Of a DNA stretch of 5,978 nucleotides, positions 1-5,978 are shown in pieces. A program made the translations under genes and the position numbers. The stretch's first letter is position 1. The number at the start of each line of letters is the position of its first letter. This stretch comes from Polyangiaceae bacterium (GTDB lineage: Bacteria > Myxococcota > Polyangia > Polyangiales > Polyangiaceae), in the NCBI GenBank assembly GCA_025936205.1, contig JAICTU010000533.1:1-5978 (forward strand), read 5' to 3'. A model generated the notes under the pieces. It was not told where the DNA came from. It saw nothing but the letters and a program-made list of their open reading frames with translations, and did not search any database.

Positions 1-667
1 CATCCGTCGCCGCGTGGTTGTAGACGACGTCGAAGATCACGGCGAGGCCCTTCGCGTGCGCCGCGTCGACGAACGCGCGCACGTCCAGCGGGTAGCCGAC
101 GTCGCTCTCGGGAGCGAACCAGTCGGTGGGCGCATAGCCCATGTGCTCCTGATCGGCGGGGTCGGGGAATTCACCGATGGGCAAGAGTGCGATCGCGTTG
201 AAGCCAAGCCCTTTGATGTAGTCGAGCTTGGACATGATGTGCGTGCACGTGGCGACCTGCTTGCCGTTCTTCCACTGCACGGCGATGCCGTCGTTGTAGC
301 CGGCGAAGGACCCGACGTGGAGCTGGTACAGAATCAGGTCGTCGAAGCGCGGCGTCGCAAAAGTGTTCCAGTTCCAGTCACGGTTGACGACGATGCTGTT
401 CCAGTTGCCCTGCGGGTCCGTATCCACATCGCGCGAGTACGCGTCCACTCGCCAGTGCGTCGCCCCGTTCTGGATCATGAACTTGTAGGCGTCGCCCGCG
501 TTCACCCCCGAGATGACCGTGCTCCAGTAATCGCCATCGCGCGTGAGGGCTACCGGGCTGGAAGCCCAGCCCGAAAATGGGCTGAAGACAGAGACCTGAT
601 TGGCATGCGGCGCCCAGACCCGAAACTCACAGCGCCCGCTCGCTTGATTGAAGTCTGCCCCCATCAT
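1..667 (-). CDS. GH13 alpha-amylase family protein with N-terminal CBM48 (branching-enzyme-like), 3' part outside window
   Basis: Only the first 222 residues are in the window; the frame is still open at the left edge. Residues about 12-95 look like a CBM48/early-set module (CEFRVWAPHANQVSVF, then DGDYWSTVISGVNAGDAYKF). Residues about 108 onward begin a GH13 TIM barrel: FDDLILYQLHVGSF as strand 1, LDYIKGLGFNAIALLPI as strand 2, then HMGYAPTDWFAPESDVGYP and the conserved region I, DVVYNH (213-218). This layout is typical of 1,4-alpha-glucan branching enzymes and malto-oligosyltrehalose trehalohydrolases, which act on glycogen or maltodextrin in the cytoplasm; I see no signal peptide. The catalytic Asp, Glu and Asp (regions II-IV) lie beyond the edge, so the exact activity cannot be decided. 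The start is the first of two adjacent ATGs (665-667), 6 nt after AAGGAG; the second (662-664) is 9 nt away and equally possible. Family assignment is firm, subfamily is not. Confidence 0.92.
   Translation of the reverse strand, partial: MMGADFNQASGRCEFRVWAPHANQVSVFSPFSGWASSPVALTRDGDYWSTVISGVNAGDAYKFMIQNGATHWRVDAYSRDVDTDPQGNWNSIVVNRDWNWNTFATPRFDDLILYQLHVGSFAGYNDGIAVQWKNGKQVATCTHIMSKLDYIKGLGFNAIALLPIGEFPDPADQEHMGYAPTDWFAPESDVGYPLDVRAFVDAAHAKGLAVIFDVVYNHAATD
554..584 (-). other. Three-segment alternative hairpin inside the 5' coding region of the GH13 gene
   Basis: On the minus-strand transcript CAGCCC (584-579) is followed by CGGGCTGG (573-566) and CCAGCCCG (561-554). The middle segment can pair with the first (6 bp, 6-nt loop) or with the third (perfect 8 bp, GCTT loop), and the two structures exclude each other. 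It starts about 83 nt after the start codon and encodes part of the CBM48-like module (SPFSGWASSPV). The pairing is directly visible. An attenuator-like role is inference, and GC-rich coding sequence could produce it by chance. Confidence 0.45.
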
Positions 668-673
668 AGAGCA

Positions 674-679
674 CTCCTT
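674..679 (-). promoter_or_regulatory. Ribosome binding site of the GH13 gene
   Basis: The minus strand reads AAGGAG here. It lies 6 nt before the first ATG (665-667) and 9 nt before the second (662-664). It matches the Shine-Dalgarno core and supports the chosen start region, but does not decide between the two ATGs. Confidence 0.8.
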
Positions 680-716
680 GTCTGGCCAACCTAGGACGAC
701 GCCGTGCTGAACCTGT

Positions 717-732
717 CGCGCTGAAAAGCGCG
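717..732. other. Hairpin in the leader of the GH13 gene
   Basis: CGCGCT-GAAA-AGCGCG on the plus strand forms a perfect 6-bp stem; on the minus strand, the sense strand of the GH13 leader, the loop is TTTC. It lies about 50 nt upstream of the start codon. No T-run follows on either strand, so it is not a standard intrinsic terminator. Function unknown. Confidence 0.4.
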
Positions 733-1064
733 CTCTGCATCGCCACTCGGGCCGGAGCGAAGCCACGAACAGCTGCGAGCGAAAACGACGGCGAAACGAG
801 ACCCTGGCGGCGTGAGTCAGCTGGCACGGCTCCTCCCCCGCGGCGAGCGGGGTTGCGCTGGGTGGGGATGGTGCCCACGCTGGGGGACTTCAGCGTCAGG
901 GCATGCATGCCTGCCCCGCTGGCTCGGTCATGGTCGACTACAACTCTTCGCGCAATATTCTAGCCTGCCAGCGCCAAACCCGAAACGTGCAGTTTCGAAT
1001 ACGTGGATGGGAACCCCGCGACGCAAGACTCCTTCCCATGCACGTCTGTGGCTCGGCGACGGGC

Positions 1065-1077
1065 TCGCAATTTGCGA
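1065..1077. promoter_or_regulatory. Operator-like dyad TCGCAA-T-TTGCGA
   Basis: A perfect 6-bp inverted repeat around one central base, followed 9 bp later by the 8-bp palindrome TTCGCGAA (1087-1094). It lies about 400 bp upstream of the GH13 start in non-coding sequence. Size and symmetry are those of a small dimeric repressor site. No regulator gene is in the window and no promoter is visible next to it, so this is a weak candidate. Confidence 0.2.
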
Positions 1078-1162
1078 TGTCCGGCATTCGCGAAGATCAA
1101 AACAAGTTCTTGTGCGCGTTCTGAGAGCTTGAAGGCCGGCACTGCTTCTTGGCCACCGCGGG

Positions 1163-1293
1163 GTGGTCAAGGAGCGGGTATTCGCCTTCGGCGTGAGCGG
1201 CGCCGATGACGCGAGTGAGGGCTCGGCCCTGCGAGGCGCTCGGCAACGCTAGAATGTGCCCGCCACGCCGCTCTGACACGCCTCCTTGACCAC
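1163..1293. repeat. 12-bp perfect inverted repeat pair
   Basis: GTGGTCAAGGAG at 1163-1174 is the exact reverse complement of CTCCTTGACCAC at 1282-1293, with 107 bp between them. The match does not extend beyond 12 bp on either side. Both arms contain the AAGGAG Shine-Dalgarno core on one strand, which may partly explain the match. No target-site duplication or transposase accompanies them. Confidence 0.5.
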
Positions 1294-1542
1294 GCGTCAC
1301 GCTACGCACATGCAGCCAACTGCGTCGATGGCGGCGCCTCGGCGGAGCGACGCGCCTGCGAGCCAGCCGCCGACCAGTCGTAGGCTGTTGCCTCGGGCTG
1401 CCTCGAACTCGCCGCGAAAGCGCTCAGCTGCCGCACGGAAGGTCGGCTCGGTGAGTAAGCGGTGGCCGCCGCGATGAGGGTGCTCGAAAACTCGGACCAT
1501 CTGACCGTCGTGATCAACATCGACCGCGAGCCTGCAGCGCGA

Positions 1543-1558
1543 CTCGGCTTCAGCCGAG
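1543..1558 (-). other. Hairpin spanning the stop codon of the molybdoenzyme gene
   Basis: The transcript reads CTCGGC-TGAA-GCCGAG, a perfect 6-bp stem whose loop contains the stop codon TGA (1550-1552); a further U-A pair could close the loop to two bases. No T-tract follows, so it is not a classical intrinsic terminator. It could still stabilise the 3' end or slow elongation. Confidence 0.45.
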
Positions 1559-4500
1559 ATCCGCGAGCGATACTTCACATGCGCGGCGTACTTCCTCCAC
1601 GGTCGCCGGCGCATCGAAACGAAAGAGCCCGTCGAGCTCGCGTTCCAGTCGTGAGGCGCGAATTGCCGCCTTGATGGCAAAAAATACACTGTTGGCCAGT
1701 ACCAGCGGCGGCTCGCCCACTTCCTTGGCCGAGAAGATTTCGTTGCCGTCTTCTGGAATGTTCTGCACCGAGAGCAGGTCTCTGGGGAACAGGTAAGTGT
1801 TCATCTCCAGCGGGATGGTCGTGGCCGCAGGGATCTTGTAGCGCCAGGTATTGGTGGTGTTGAGTCGGCCCTGCTCGTCCCCGCCGGGCTCGAACACGAG
1901 TTTCTCCGTGAGCAGGTAGCCGAGACCCTGCACGAAGGCGCCTTCGACCTGCCCGATGTCAAGGGCAGGATTCATGCTCCAGCCCATGTCGTAGACGATG
2001 TCCGAGCTAATGATCTTTACCTCGCCGGTGAGCACATCTACCTCCACGACGGAACAGGCTGCCGAATAGGTGAAGCCGACGAACGAGTCTACACCGCCAC
2101 TGAGCGTGGCTGTTTCATCGCGTTCGATGCCCGGGATGTGCGGCTGAAGCTCCGCTGGCTTGTACACCATCGCCGGAACCTGCACCTCGCCGCCCCGGAT
2201 CTTGGCGGTGAACGACACAACCAAACTCACACGCTTCGAGAATGCGAGTTGAACCAGGAACTGCCAGACCATTGCCCTGCGGCCGTTCGCCTCTACGCTC
2301 GTGGCCCAGCCGCCCTGATCGATCGTGTAGTTCCAGAAATCAATGCCATTGGCGCGGCACCAGGCGTCTCCGTGCTCCTTCAGCATCTGATAGCCGAACT
2401 CCATCAGACGCGCGCGCAGCCGTTCACAGGTTTGCTTGACGGCCTCGCAGGCGTATGGGGTGCCGGTAGAGGCGCCGGTGCTGGTCGGGTTGGGCGTGAT
2501 GCTCGTCTTGGCATTGTCGATGTAGATGAGGCTCATCGGGATACCGAGCACGTAAGCAGCGACCTGCAGCGCCTGCGTGGCGAGGCCTTGGCCGATCTCC
2601 ACCCCTCCTTGGTGGATCACCACGGTACCGTCGGCCTGATTCACGACGATGATCGCAGCGGCCTGCTCGAGCTGCAGCAGGTTGTAGCCGGAGCCGTATT
2701 TCACCGGGATGATCGCCAGACCGCGTTTGCGCCACCTGTTCTCGAGATTGAAGGCGGCTACCGCTCGGCGCTTGGTGTCGTAGCCGGACACCTGTTTAGT
2801 GTAAGCCCACACCTGCTTCATATAGCAGAAGGACAGCGCCTGCCCGAATGGGGTCACGTCGCCGCGCTCGTAGAGGTTCTTCTCGCGCAGGTCCTCGGGC
2901 GACATGCCGAGAGCAAACGCGGCGTCGTCGATCGCATTCTCGACGATGTTCTTCCCCTGGACGTCGCCGAAAGCTCGAAACGCCGTGTTGGGGGCCGTGT
3001 TGGTCCGGCACACGTCGATCTGGCTTTGGAAATTGGCGATGCGGTAAGCGTTGTCCGTGCGCAGCTGAATGCAGTTCGAGACAATGAACGAGCAGTCGTA
3101 GAAGGCGCCACCATCACCCCACATCTTCAGTTGAAAACCGCGCAGGATGCCGCGGTCCTCGGGGCGCACGGCACCGGTGTCGACCGCTATCTGATATTGC
3201 CCGTAGTATGCGTGCCGCTTGCCAATCATCGCGGAGTCCTCGTCGCGTGGCACCGCCACCCGTACAGGCCGCTTGATGGCCTTCGACGCGACGGCAGCGG
3301 CGCCAGTGACGAAACGCGCCTGCTCAGTCTTGCCGCCGAAGCCACCGCCCACTGGCGGAACTTCGACCTCCACTTGATGATATTGCACACCGAGTGCCAT
3401 GGCGGCGGTCTGATGCATTTCCATCGGGCTCTGCGTCGAGGCTTGGACACTGAAGCGACCTTGGTCCAGTGGGGTGACGATGCAGGCCTGCGTCTCCATG
3501 TAAAAGTGCACCTGGCCCCCATTGTTCTGCGACGACTCCACCACCACGCAGGGAGCGCTGCCGACCTTGGCCTTGCGCCGGACGATCTTGCGATCAAGGG
3601 GCTTGCGCGCGCTCGTCCAATCGAACTGGCTACCGGGTCGCGTCACCTGCCAGATGTGGGAGACGAAGCTCGCCGTGCTGGGTGCGTCCGGGAAGATGCT
3701 GCCCTTTTCGATTGCGTCGAACAGGCCGAGAGTCGGTTGGCTCCACTTGCCGGTCCAGCCCGGGCCGTTCACCTTGGAGTACGCGACGCAGCTCGCTGAC
3801 ACATAGCCGGCGATGCGAATCGCCTCTTGTTCGGTGGTGGCGAGCACCAGTGCCAGCGACTGCCCCACGTAGCGAACGGTGTTGGTAGCAAACAGGGGTT
3901 GATCGAGGGCCATGCCTTGGTTGTTGACCGCACCGTTGTGAAGATTCTCGGCAGTGATGAGATCGATGAAAGACGGCGACTGCTCACTCAGGTGCTGACG
4001 CAGAGCGGATGCGCTGGCGGCGGCTCGTTTGCCCGGGATCACGAAGCGAAAGTCCGCGAGCGCGCGGCGGCTCTGGACGAAGGCGCCTTCTGCGGTGCGG
4101 GGTGGGACCGCCAGCTCCTGCACGTAGTGCAGCTGCCCCGATGTTTGATACATCGCCGTGAGCTTGATGTAGGGCTTGCCAACTGGCTTCTTGAAGCCCT
4201 GCGGATCACCGTCGGAGGGCAGCGACCCCGGGTAGCGCTGCGTGCCGCGACTGACAGGCCAGTGCCCCCACGTGATTTCCCCGCTCGATTTGATGTCGGC
4301 GGGCACCGTGCGGCCCACGCTCAGAAGTGCGTTCACGATCGCCTTGTACAAGAAGGAGACCGCGAGGTCGGTGCGGTATTCGGCGCTGAAGCCCTCGTCT
4401 GGAGCTTCTGCCATCCGCTGGCGAAAGCGAGCGAGCTCTGCGCCGACTTCTGTGGCCAGCAGTTTTGACAGCGTGGGCACGCTGGCCAAAGATAACGGTT

Positions 4501-5978
4501 TGCCTGCCATCGCCGCCTCGGTCTGGCGCGGGCGCCAGGGGTAGGGGGCGATGCCGCCAAACACCAGCACCGGCGTCTTGACCACGTTCTTGGCCCCCAA
4601 CACCAGACGCGTCGTCGCGTTCACGATGCTGTGGGCGTTGACCTCGCGCAGCGCCACCTTCTGCGCTAGCACCACCTCCGACTCGCCTGCGAGCGGCAGC
4701 GCATAAGACACGAGGACAATCCGATTGACCCAGCTCGGATCGCGAACGACAGCATCCACCAACAGGGCTGCGCTCTGCGTCTCGGGTTGAAGCCGCCCGG
4801 CTTCGTCGAGCACGAGGTAGCTGATCTTTGCATCAACGGCTACCAGGGCAACGAACAGGTCCGAGGGGAATGGCTCGCCGGTCCCCGCGGCGATGTGCCT
4901 GAGTACCAACATGGTATTGCCGCCCAGTGACGCGGCATTGCGCACGATGCGGCCCGCAGTGCGCCGCGCCATGAAGTCGAGCGCGCCCAGGGCTGTCGTC
5001 TCCCCGAGCTGACGAGCTCGCCGTTCCCTGGCGAGCAGCGCGATGAAATCGTTGTACGTCGTCCCGGCCGCGACCGTGAGCGTGTCGCCACGTCGCGCCG
5101 GCGGCGGATGCAGCTCGGTGATCAAACGAATGTCGACAAAGAGCTGCGTCTCCGGATATTCGTCCTTGTAGATGCCATAAGAGGTATTGCCATGGACCAG
5201 GCGCACTTTTCGGTCGCGGTGGGCGTGCAAGACCTCCGCTAGCTCCGCCAGTGTCGTGGGAGCGCACCAGGCCTGATCCTTGCGCTCCGCGATCACCGGC
5301 TCGGCAGGGCTCTGCGCCTCGGACGGAAAAGGAATCTCCACGTTCCCAGGAAGCTGCGCCTTGCAGCCCTCGTCACCGAGGCACGACATTCGATTCGCTT
5401 CGTCTTCCTTGCTCCAATCGGAGGCGAAGGTCTGCATGCCCGTCAGGATCGCCCGATATCCCGTGCAGCGGCACAGGTTGCCATCGAGGGCCTCTTCGAT
5501 CTCCTTCTTGGTGGCCTTCGGGTTATTGATGAGCAGCTCGGATATGTTCATCACGAAACCCACGCTGCAATAGCCGCACTGGCTCCCATTGTTGAGCGCC
5601 AGCCGATGCGCCACGGGGTTCATCCCCAGGTGCGAGTGTTCGGACGGGTGCTCTGCCACCGTGGGGATCAGCGCGAGCTTTGCGGCCGCTCGCTTGCCTT
5701 GCTTCGTGCCCGCCTCGACCGCCGACAACACGGCCCGGCGCTTCTCTGCCGCTGCCTCGATTGCGGCTACCAGCACCGGTGACGGCGGGCTGCCGATCGG
5801 GGCTGCCGTACGCGAGGCTGTCAACGCGTGTAGTAAGTGCGCTGGGTCGGGTTTGCGCACGGCGCCGGTGCCCTCCACCGTGGTGACCACGAGCCCGCCC
5901 AGCGCACACACCGGGCGTAAGCAGGCATTGATCGCCCGGTGCTCGGGGGACTTCGCCTTCGCGTTCCAATGTGAAAGG
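1550..5978 (-). CDS. Single-chain xanthine dehydrogenase-like molybdenum hydroxylase, 5' end outside window
   Basis: The frame is open from the right edge to the TGA at 1550-1552, giving 1475 residues; numbering here takes Val at 5909-5911 as 1. Predicted to hydroxylate xanthine or a related heterocycle/aldehyde at a Mo centre and pass electrons through two [2Fe-2S] clusters to FAD, in the cytoplasm. Visible domains: the last ligand of the plant-type cluster (INACLRP, 5921-5923); the second cluster CGYC (112-115) and CRC (147-149); FAD domain about 214-530 (VHGNTSYG 239-246, ASLGGN 327-332); Moco hammerhead from about 580; catalytic region about 745-1400. Active-site residues: Q827 (ASTQ), GGGFGG 855-860, R979 (AFRAFG), F1022, GQG 1107-1109, catalytic E1400 (GEPP). 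The GTG at 5909-5911 is internal, because family homology continues upstream; roughly 55 residues should be missing. The chain is longer than the roughly 1330-residue animal enzyme. Bovine Glu802 is replaced by T862, Phe1009-Thr1010 by Y1076-N1077, and the acidic flavin loop by REVNAHS. Family certain, substrate uncertain. Confidence 0.94.
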   Translation of the reverse strand, partial: LSHWNAKAKSPEHRAINACLRPVCALGGLVVTTVEGTGAVRKPDPAHLLHALTASRTAAPIGSPPSPVLVAAIEAAAEKRRAVLSAVEAGTKQGKRAAAKLALIPTVAEHPSEHSHLGMNPVAHRLALNNGSQCGYCSVGFVMNISELLINNPKATKKEIEEALDGNLCRCTGYRAILTGMQTFASDWSKEDEANRMSCLGDEGCKAQLPGNVEIPFPSEAQSPAEPVIAERKDQAWCAPTTLAELAEVLHAHRDRKVRLVHGNTSYGIYKDEYPETQLFVDIRLITELHPPPARRGDTLTVAAGTTYNDFIALLARERRARQLGETTALGALDFMARRTAGRIVRNAASLGGNTMLVLRHIAAGTGEPFPSDLFVALVAVDAKISYLVLDEAGRLQPETQSAALLVDAVVRDPSWVNRIVLVSYALPLAGESEVVLAQKVALREVNAHSIVNATTRLVLGAKNVVKTPVLVFGGIAPYPWRPRQTEAAMAGKPLSLASVPTLSKLLATEVGAELARFRQRMAEAPDEGFSAEYRTDLAVSFLYKAIVNALLSVGRTVPADIKSSGEITWGHWPVSRGTQRYPGSLPSDGDPQGFKKPVGKPYIKLTAMYQTSGQLHYVQELAVPPRTAEGAFVQSRRALADFRFVIPGKRAAASASALRQHLSEQSPSFIDLITAENLHNGAVNNQGMALDQPLFATNTVRYVGQSLALVLATTEQEAIRIAGYVSASCVAYSKVNGPGWTGKWSQPTLGLFDAIEKGSIFPDAPSTASFVSHIWQVTRPGSQFDWTSARKPLDRKIVRRKAKVGSAPCVVVESSQNNGGQVHFYMETQACIVTPLDQGRFSVQASTQSPMEMHQTAAMALGVQYHQVEVEVPPVGGGFGGKTEQARFVTGAAAVASKAIKRPVRVAVPRDEDSAMIGKRHAYYGQYQIAVDTGAVRPEDRGILRGFQLKMWGDGGAFYDCSFIVSNCIQLRTDNAYRIANFQSQIDVCRTNTAPNTAFRAFGDVQGKNIVENAIDDAAFALGMSPEDLREKNLYERGDVTPFGQALSFCYMKQVWAYTKQVSGYDTKRRAVAAFNLENRWRKRGLAIIPVKYGSGYNLLQLEQAAAIIVVNQADGTVVIHQGGVEIGQGLATQALQVAAYVLGIPMSLIYIDNAKTSITPNPTSTGASTGTPYACEAVKQTCERLRARLMEFGYQMLKEHGDAWCRANGIDFWNYTIDQGGWATSVEANGRRAMVWQFLVQLAFSKRVSLVVSFTAKIRGGEVQVPAMVYKPAELQPHIPGIERDETATLSGGVDSFVGFTYSAACSVVEVDVLTGEVKIISSDIVYDMGWSMNPALDIGQVEGAFVQGLGYLLTEKLVFEPGGDEQGRLNTTNTWRYKIPAATTIPLEMNTYLFPRDLLSVQNIPEDGNEIFSAKEVGEPPLVLANSVFFAIKAAIRASRLERELDGLFRFDAPATVEEVRRACEVSLADLG

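Larger units (their letters stand above)
668..1549. other. Gene-poor spacer between the molybdoenzyme gene and the GH13 gene
   Basis: About 880 bp without a convincing gene. Short frames exist on both strands, but none has a recognisable domain together with a well-spaced ribosome binding site. The least poor are minus-strand frames at about 1297-1490 and 1097-1309. They meet in a GTGA stop/start overlap (1297-1300), and both have G/C-rich third positions. Small structures seen: a 6-bp hairpin with a GAAA loop on the plus strand (717-732), a hairpin CCCCGC/GCGGGG (836-852), a 12-bp palindrome GGCATGCATGCC (900-911), TCGCAA-T-TTGCGA (1065-1077), TTCGCGAA (1087-1094), and a hairpin at 1151-1168 including one G-U pair. 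A TAGAAT hexamer on the minus strand (957-962) is a weak -10 candidate without a good -35. The region probably contains the GH13 promoter, but I cannot place it. No tRNA, rRNA or CRISPR pattern was seen. Confidence 0.7.

Noticed and set aside
14..694. Plus-strand open frame opposite the GH13 gene
   Set aside because: The opposite strand encodes clear CBM48/GH13 sequence with a ribosome binding site; the plus-strand product has no recognisable motif.
627..908. Minus-strand frame of 93 codons just upstream of and overlapping the GH13 start
   Set aside because: It runs into the GH13 start in another frame, has a low-complexity Arg/Ala/Ser product, and shows no family signature.
957..962. TAGAAT as the -10 box of a GH13 promoter
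   Set aside because: No acceptable -35 hexamer at 16-18 bp, and it would give a leader of nearly 300 nt.
990..1010. TTTCGAATAC as a tRNA T-loop
   Set aside because: The flanking bases do not pair as a T-arm and no acceptor or anticodon stem is found nearby.
960..1142. 60-codon minus-strand frame in the spacer (PAFKLSERAQELVLIF...)
   Set aside because: The GTG start has an AAGAAG only 2 nt away, third-position GC is near background, and no domain is recognised.
1543..1558. Intrinsic terminator for the molybdoenzyme gene
   Set aside because: The hairpin is good but no T-tract follows on the transcript, so it is recorded as a hairpin only.
2138..3799. Long plus-strand open frame (about 550 codons) opposite the molybdoenzyme gene
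   Set aside because: It lies wholly antisense to strongly conserved catalytic sequence, its product is His/Arg/Val-rich without a recognisable domain, and high GC commonly opens such antisense frames.
5523..5969. Alternative minus-strand frame at the right edge
   Set aside because: It overlaps the cluster-binding part of the molybdoenzyme in another frame; the conserved CGYC/CRC motifs exist only in the main frame.

Overview
The window is a high-GC stretch that looks bacterial: dense protein coding, strongly G/C-biased third codon positions and a Shine-Dalgarno site. It holds two protein genes, both on the minus strand and both cut by the window edges. They are separated by about 880 bp with no convincing gene. 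The lineage cannot be fixed from this sequence. A high-GC Gram-negative with a large genome, for example a myxobacterium-like organism, would fit, but that is an inference.

Right and centre (1550-5978): a very long open frame encodes a single-chain molybdenum hydroxylase of the xanthine dehydrogenase/aldehyde oxidase family. It runs in the eukaryotic fused order: [2Fe-2S] domains, FAD domain, molybdopterin domain. The frame is open to the right edge, so the true start and the first three ligands of the N-terminal plant-type cluster lie outside. The chain carries several insertions relative to the animal enzyme. One is a segment of about 75 residues inside the iron-sulfur region. It also has substitutions at substrate-contact positions (Glu to Thr, Phe-Thr to Tyr-Asn) and in the acidic flavin/NAD loop. 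The catalytic Glu, the substrate Arg and the Moco-binding Gln residues are kept. It is probably a purine or N-heterocycle hydroxylase, but the exact substrate and electron acceptor are open.

Middle (668-1549): a gene-poor spacer with weak short frames on the minus strand, several small palindromes and hairpins, and a 12-bp inverted repeat. It presumably carries the promoter of the left gene, but no clear promoter is visible.

Left (1-667): the first 222 codons of a glycoside hydrolase family 13 protein with an N-terminal CBM48-like module, of the glycogen branching enzyme/trehalohydrolase type. It has a good ribosome binding site. Early in its coding sequence three short segments can form two mutually exclusive hairpins.

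The two genes belong to unrelated pathways (purine/heterocycle oxidation and alpha-glucan metabolism). The long spacer argues against a shared operon.
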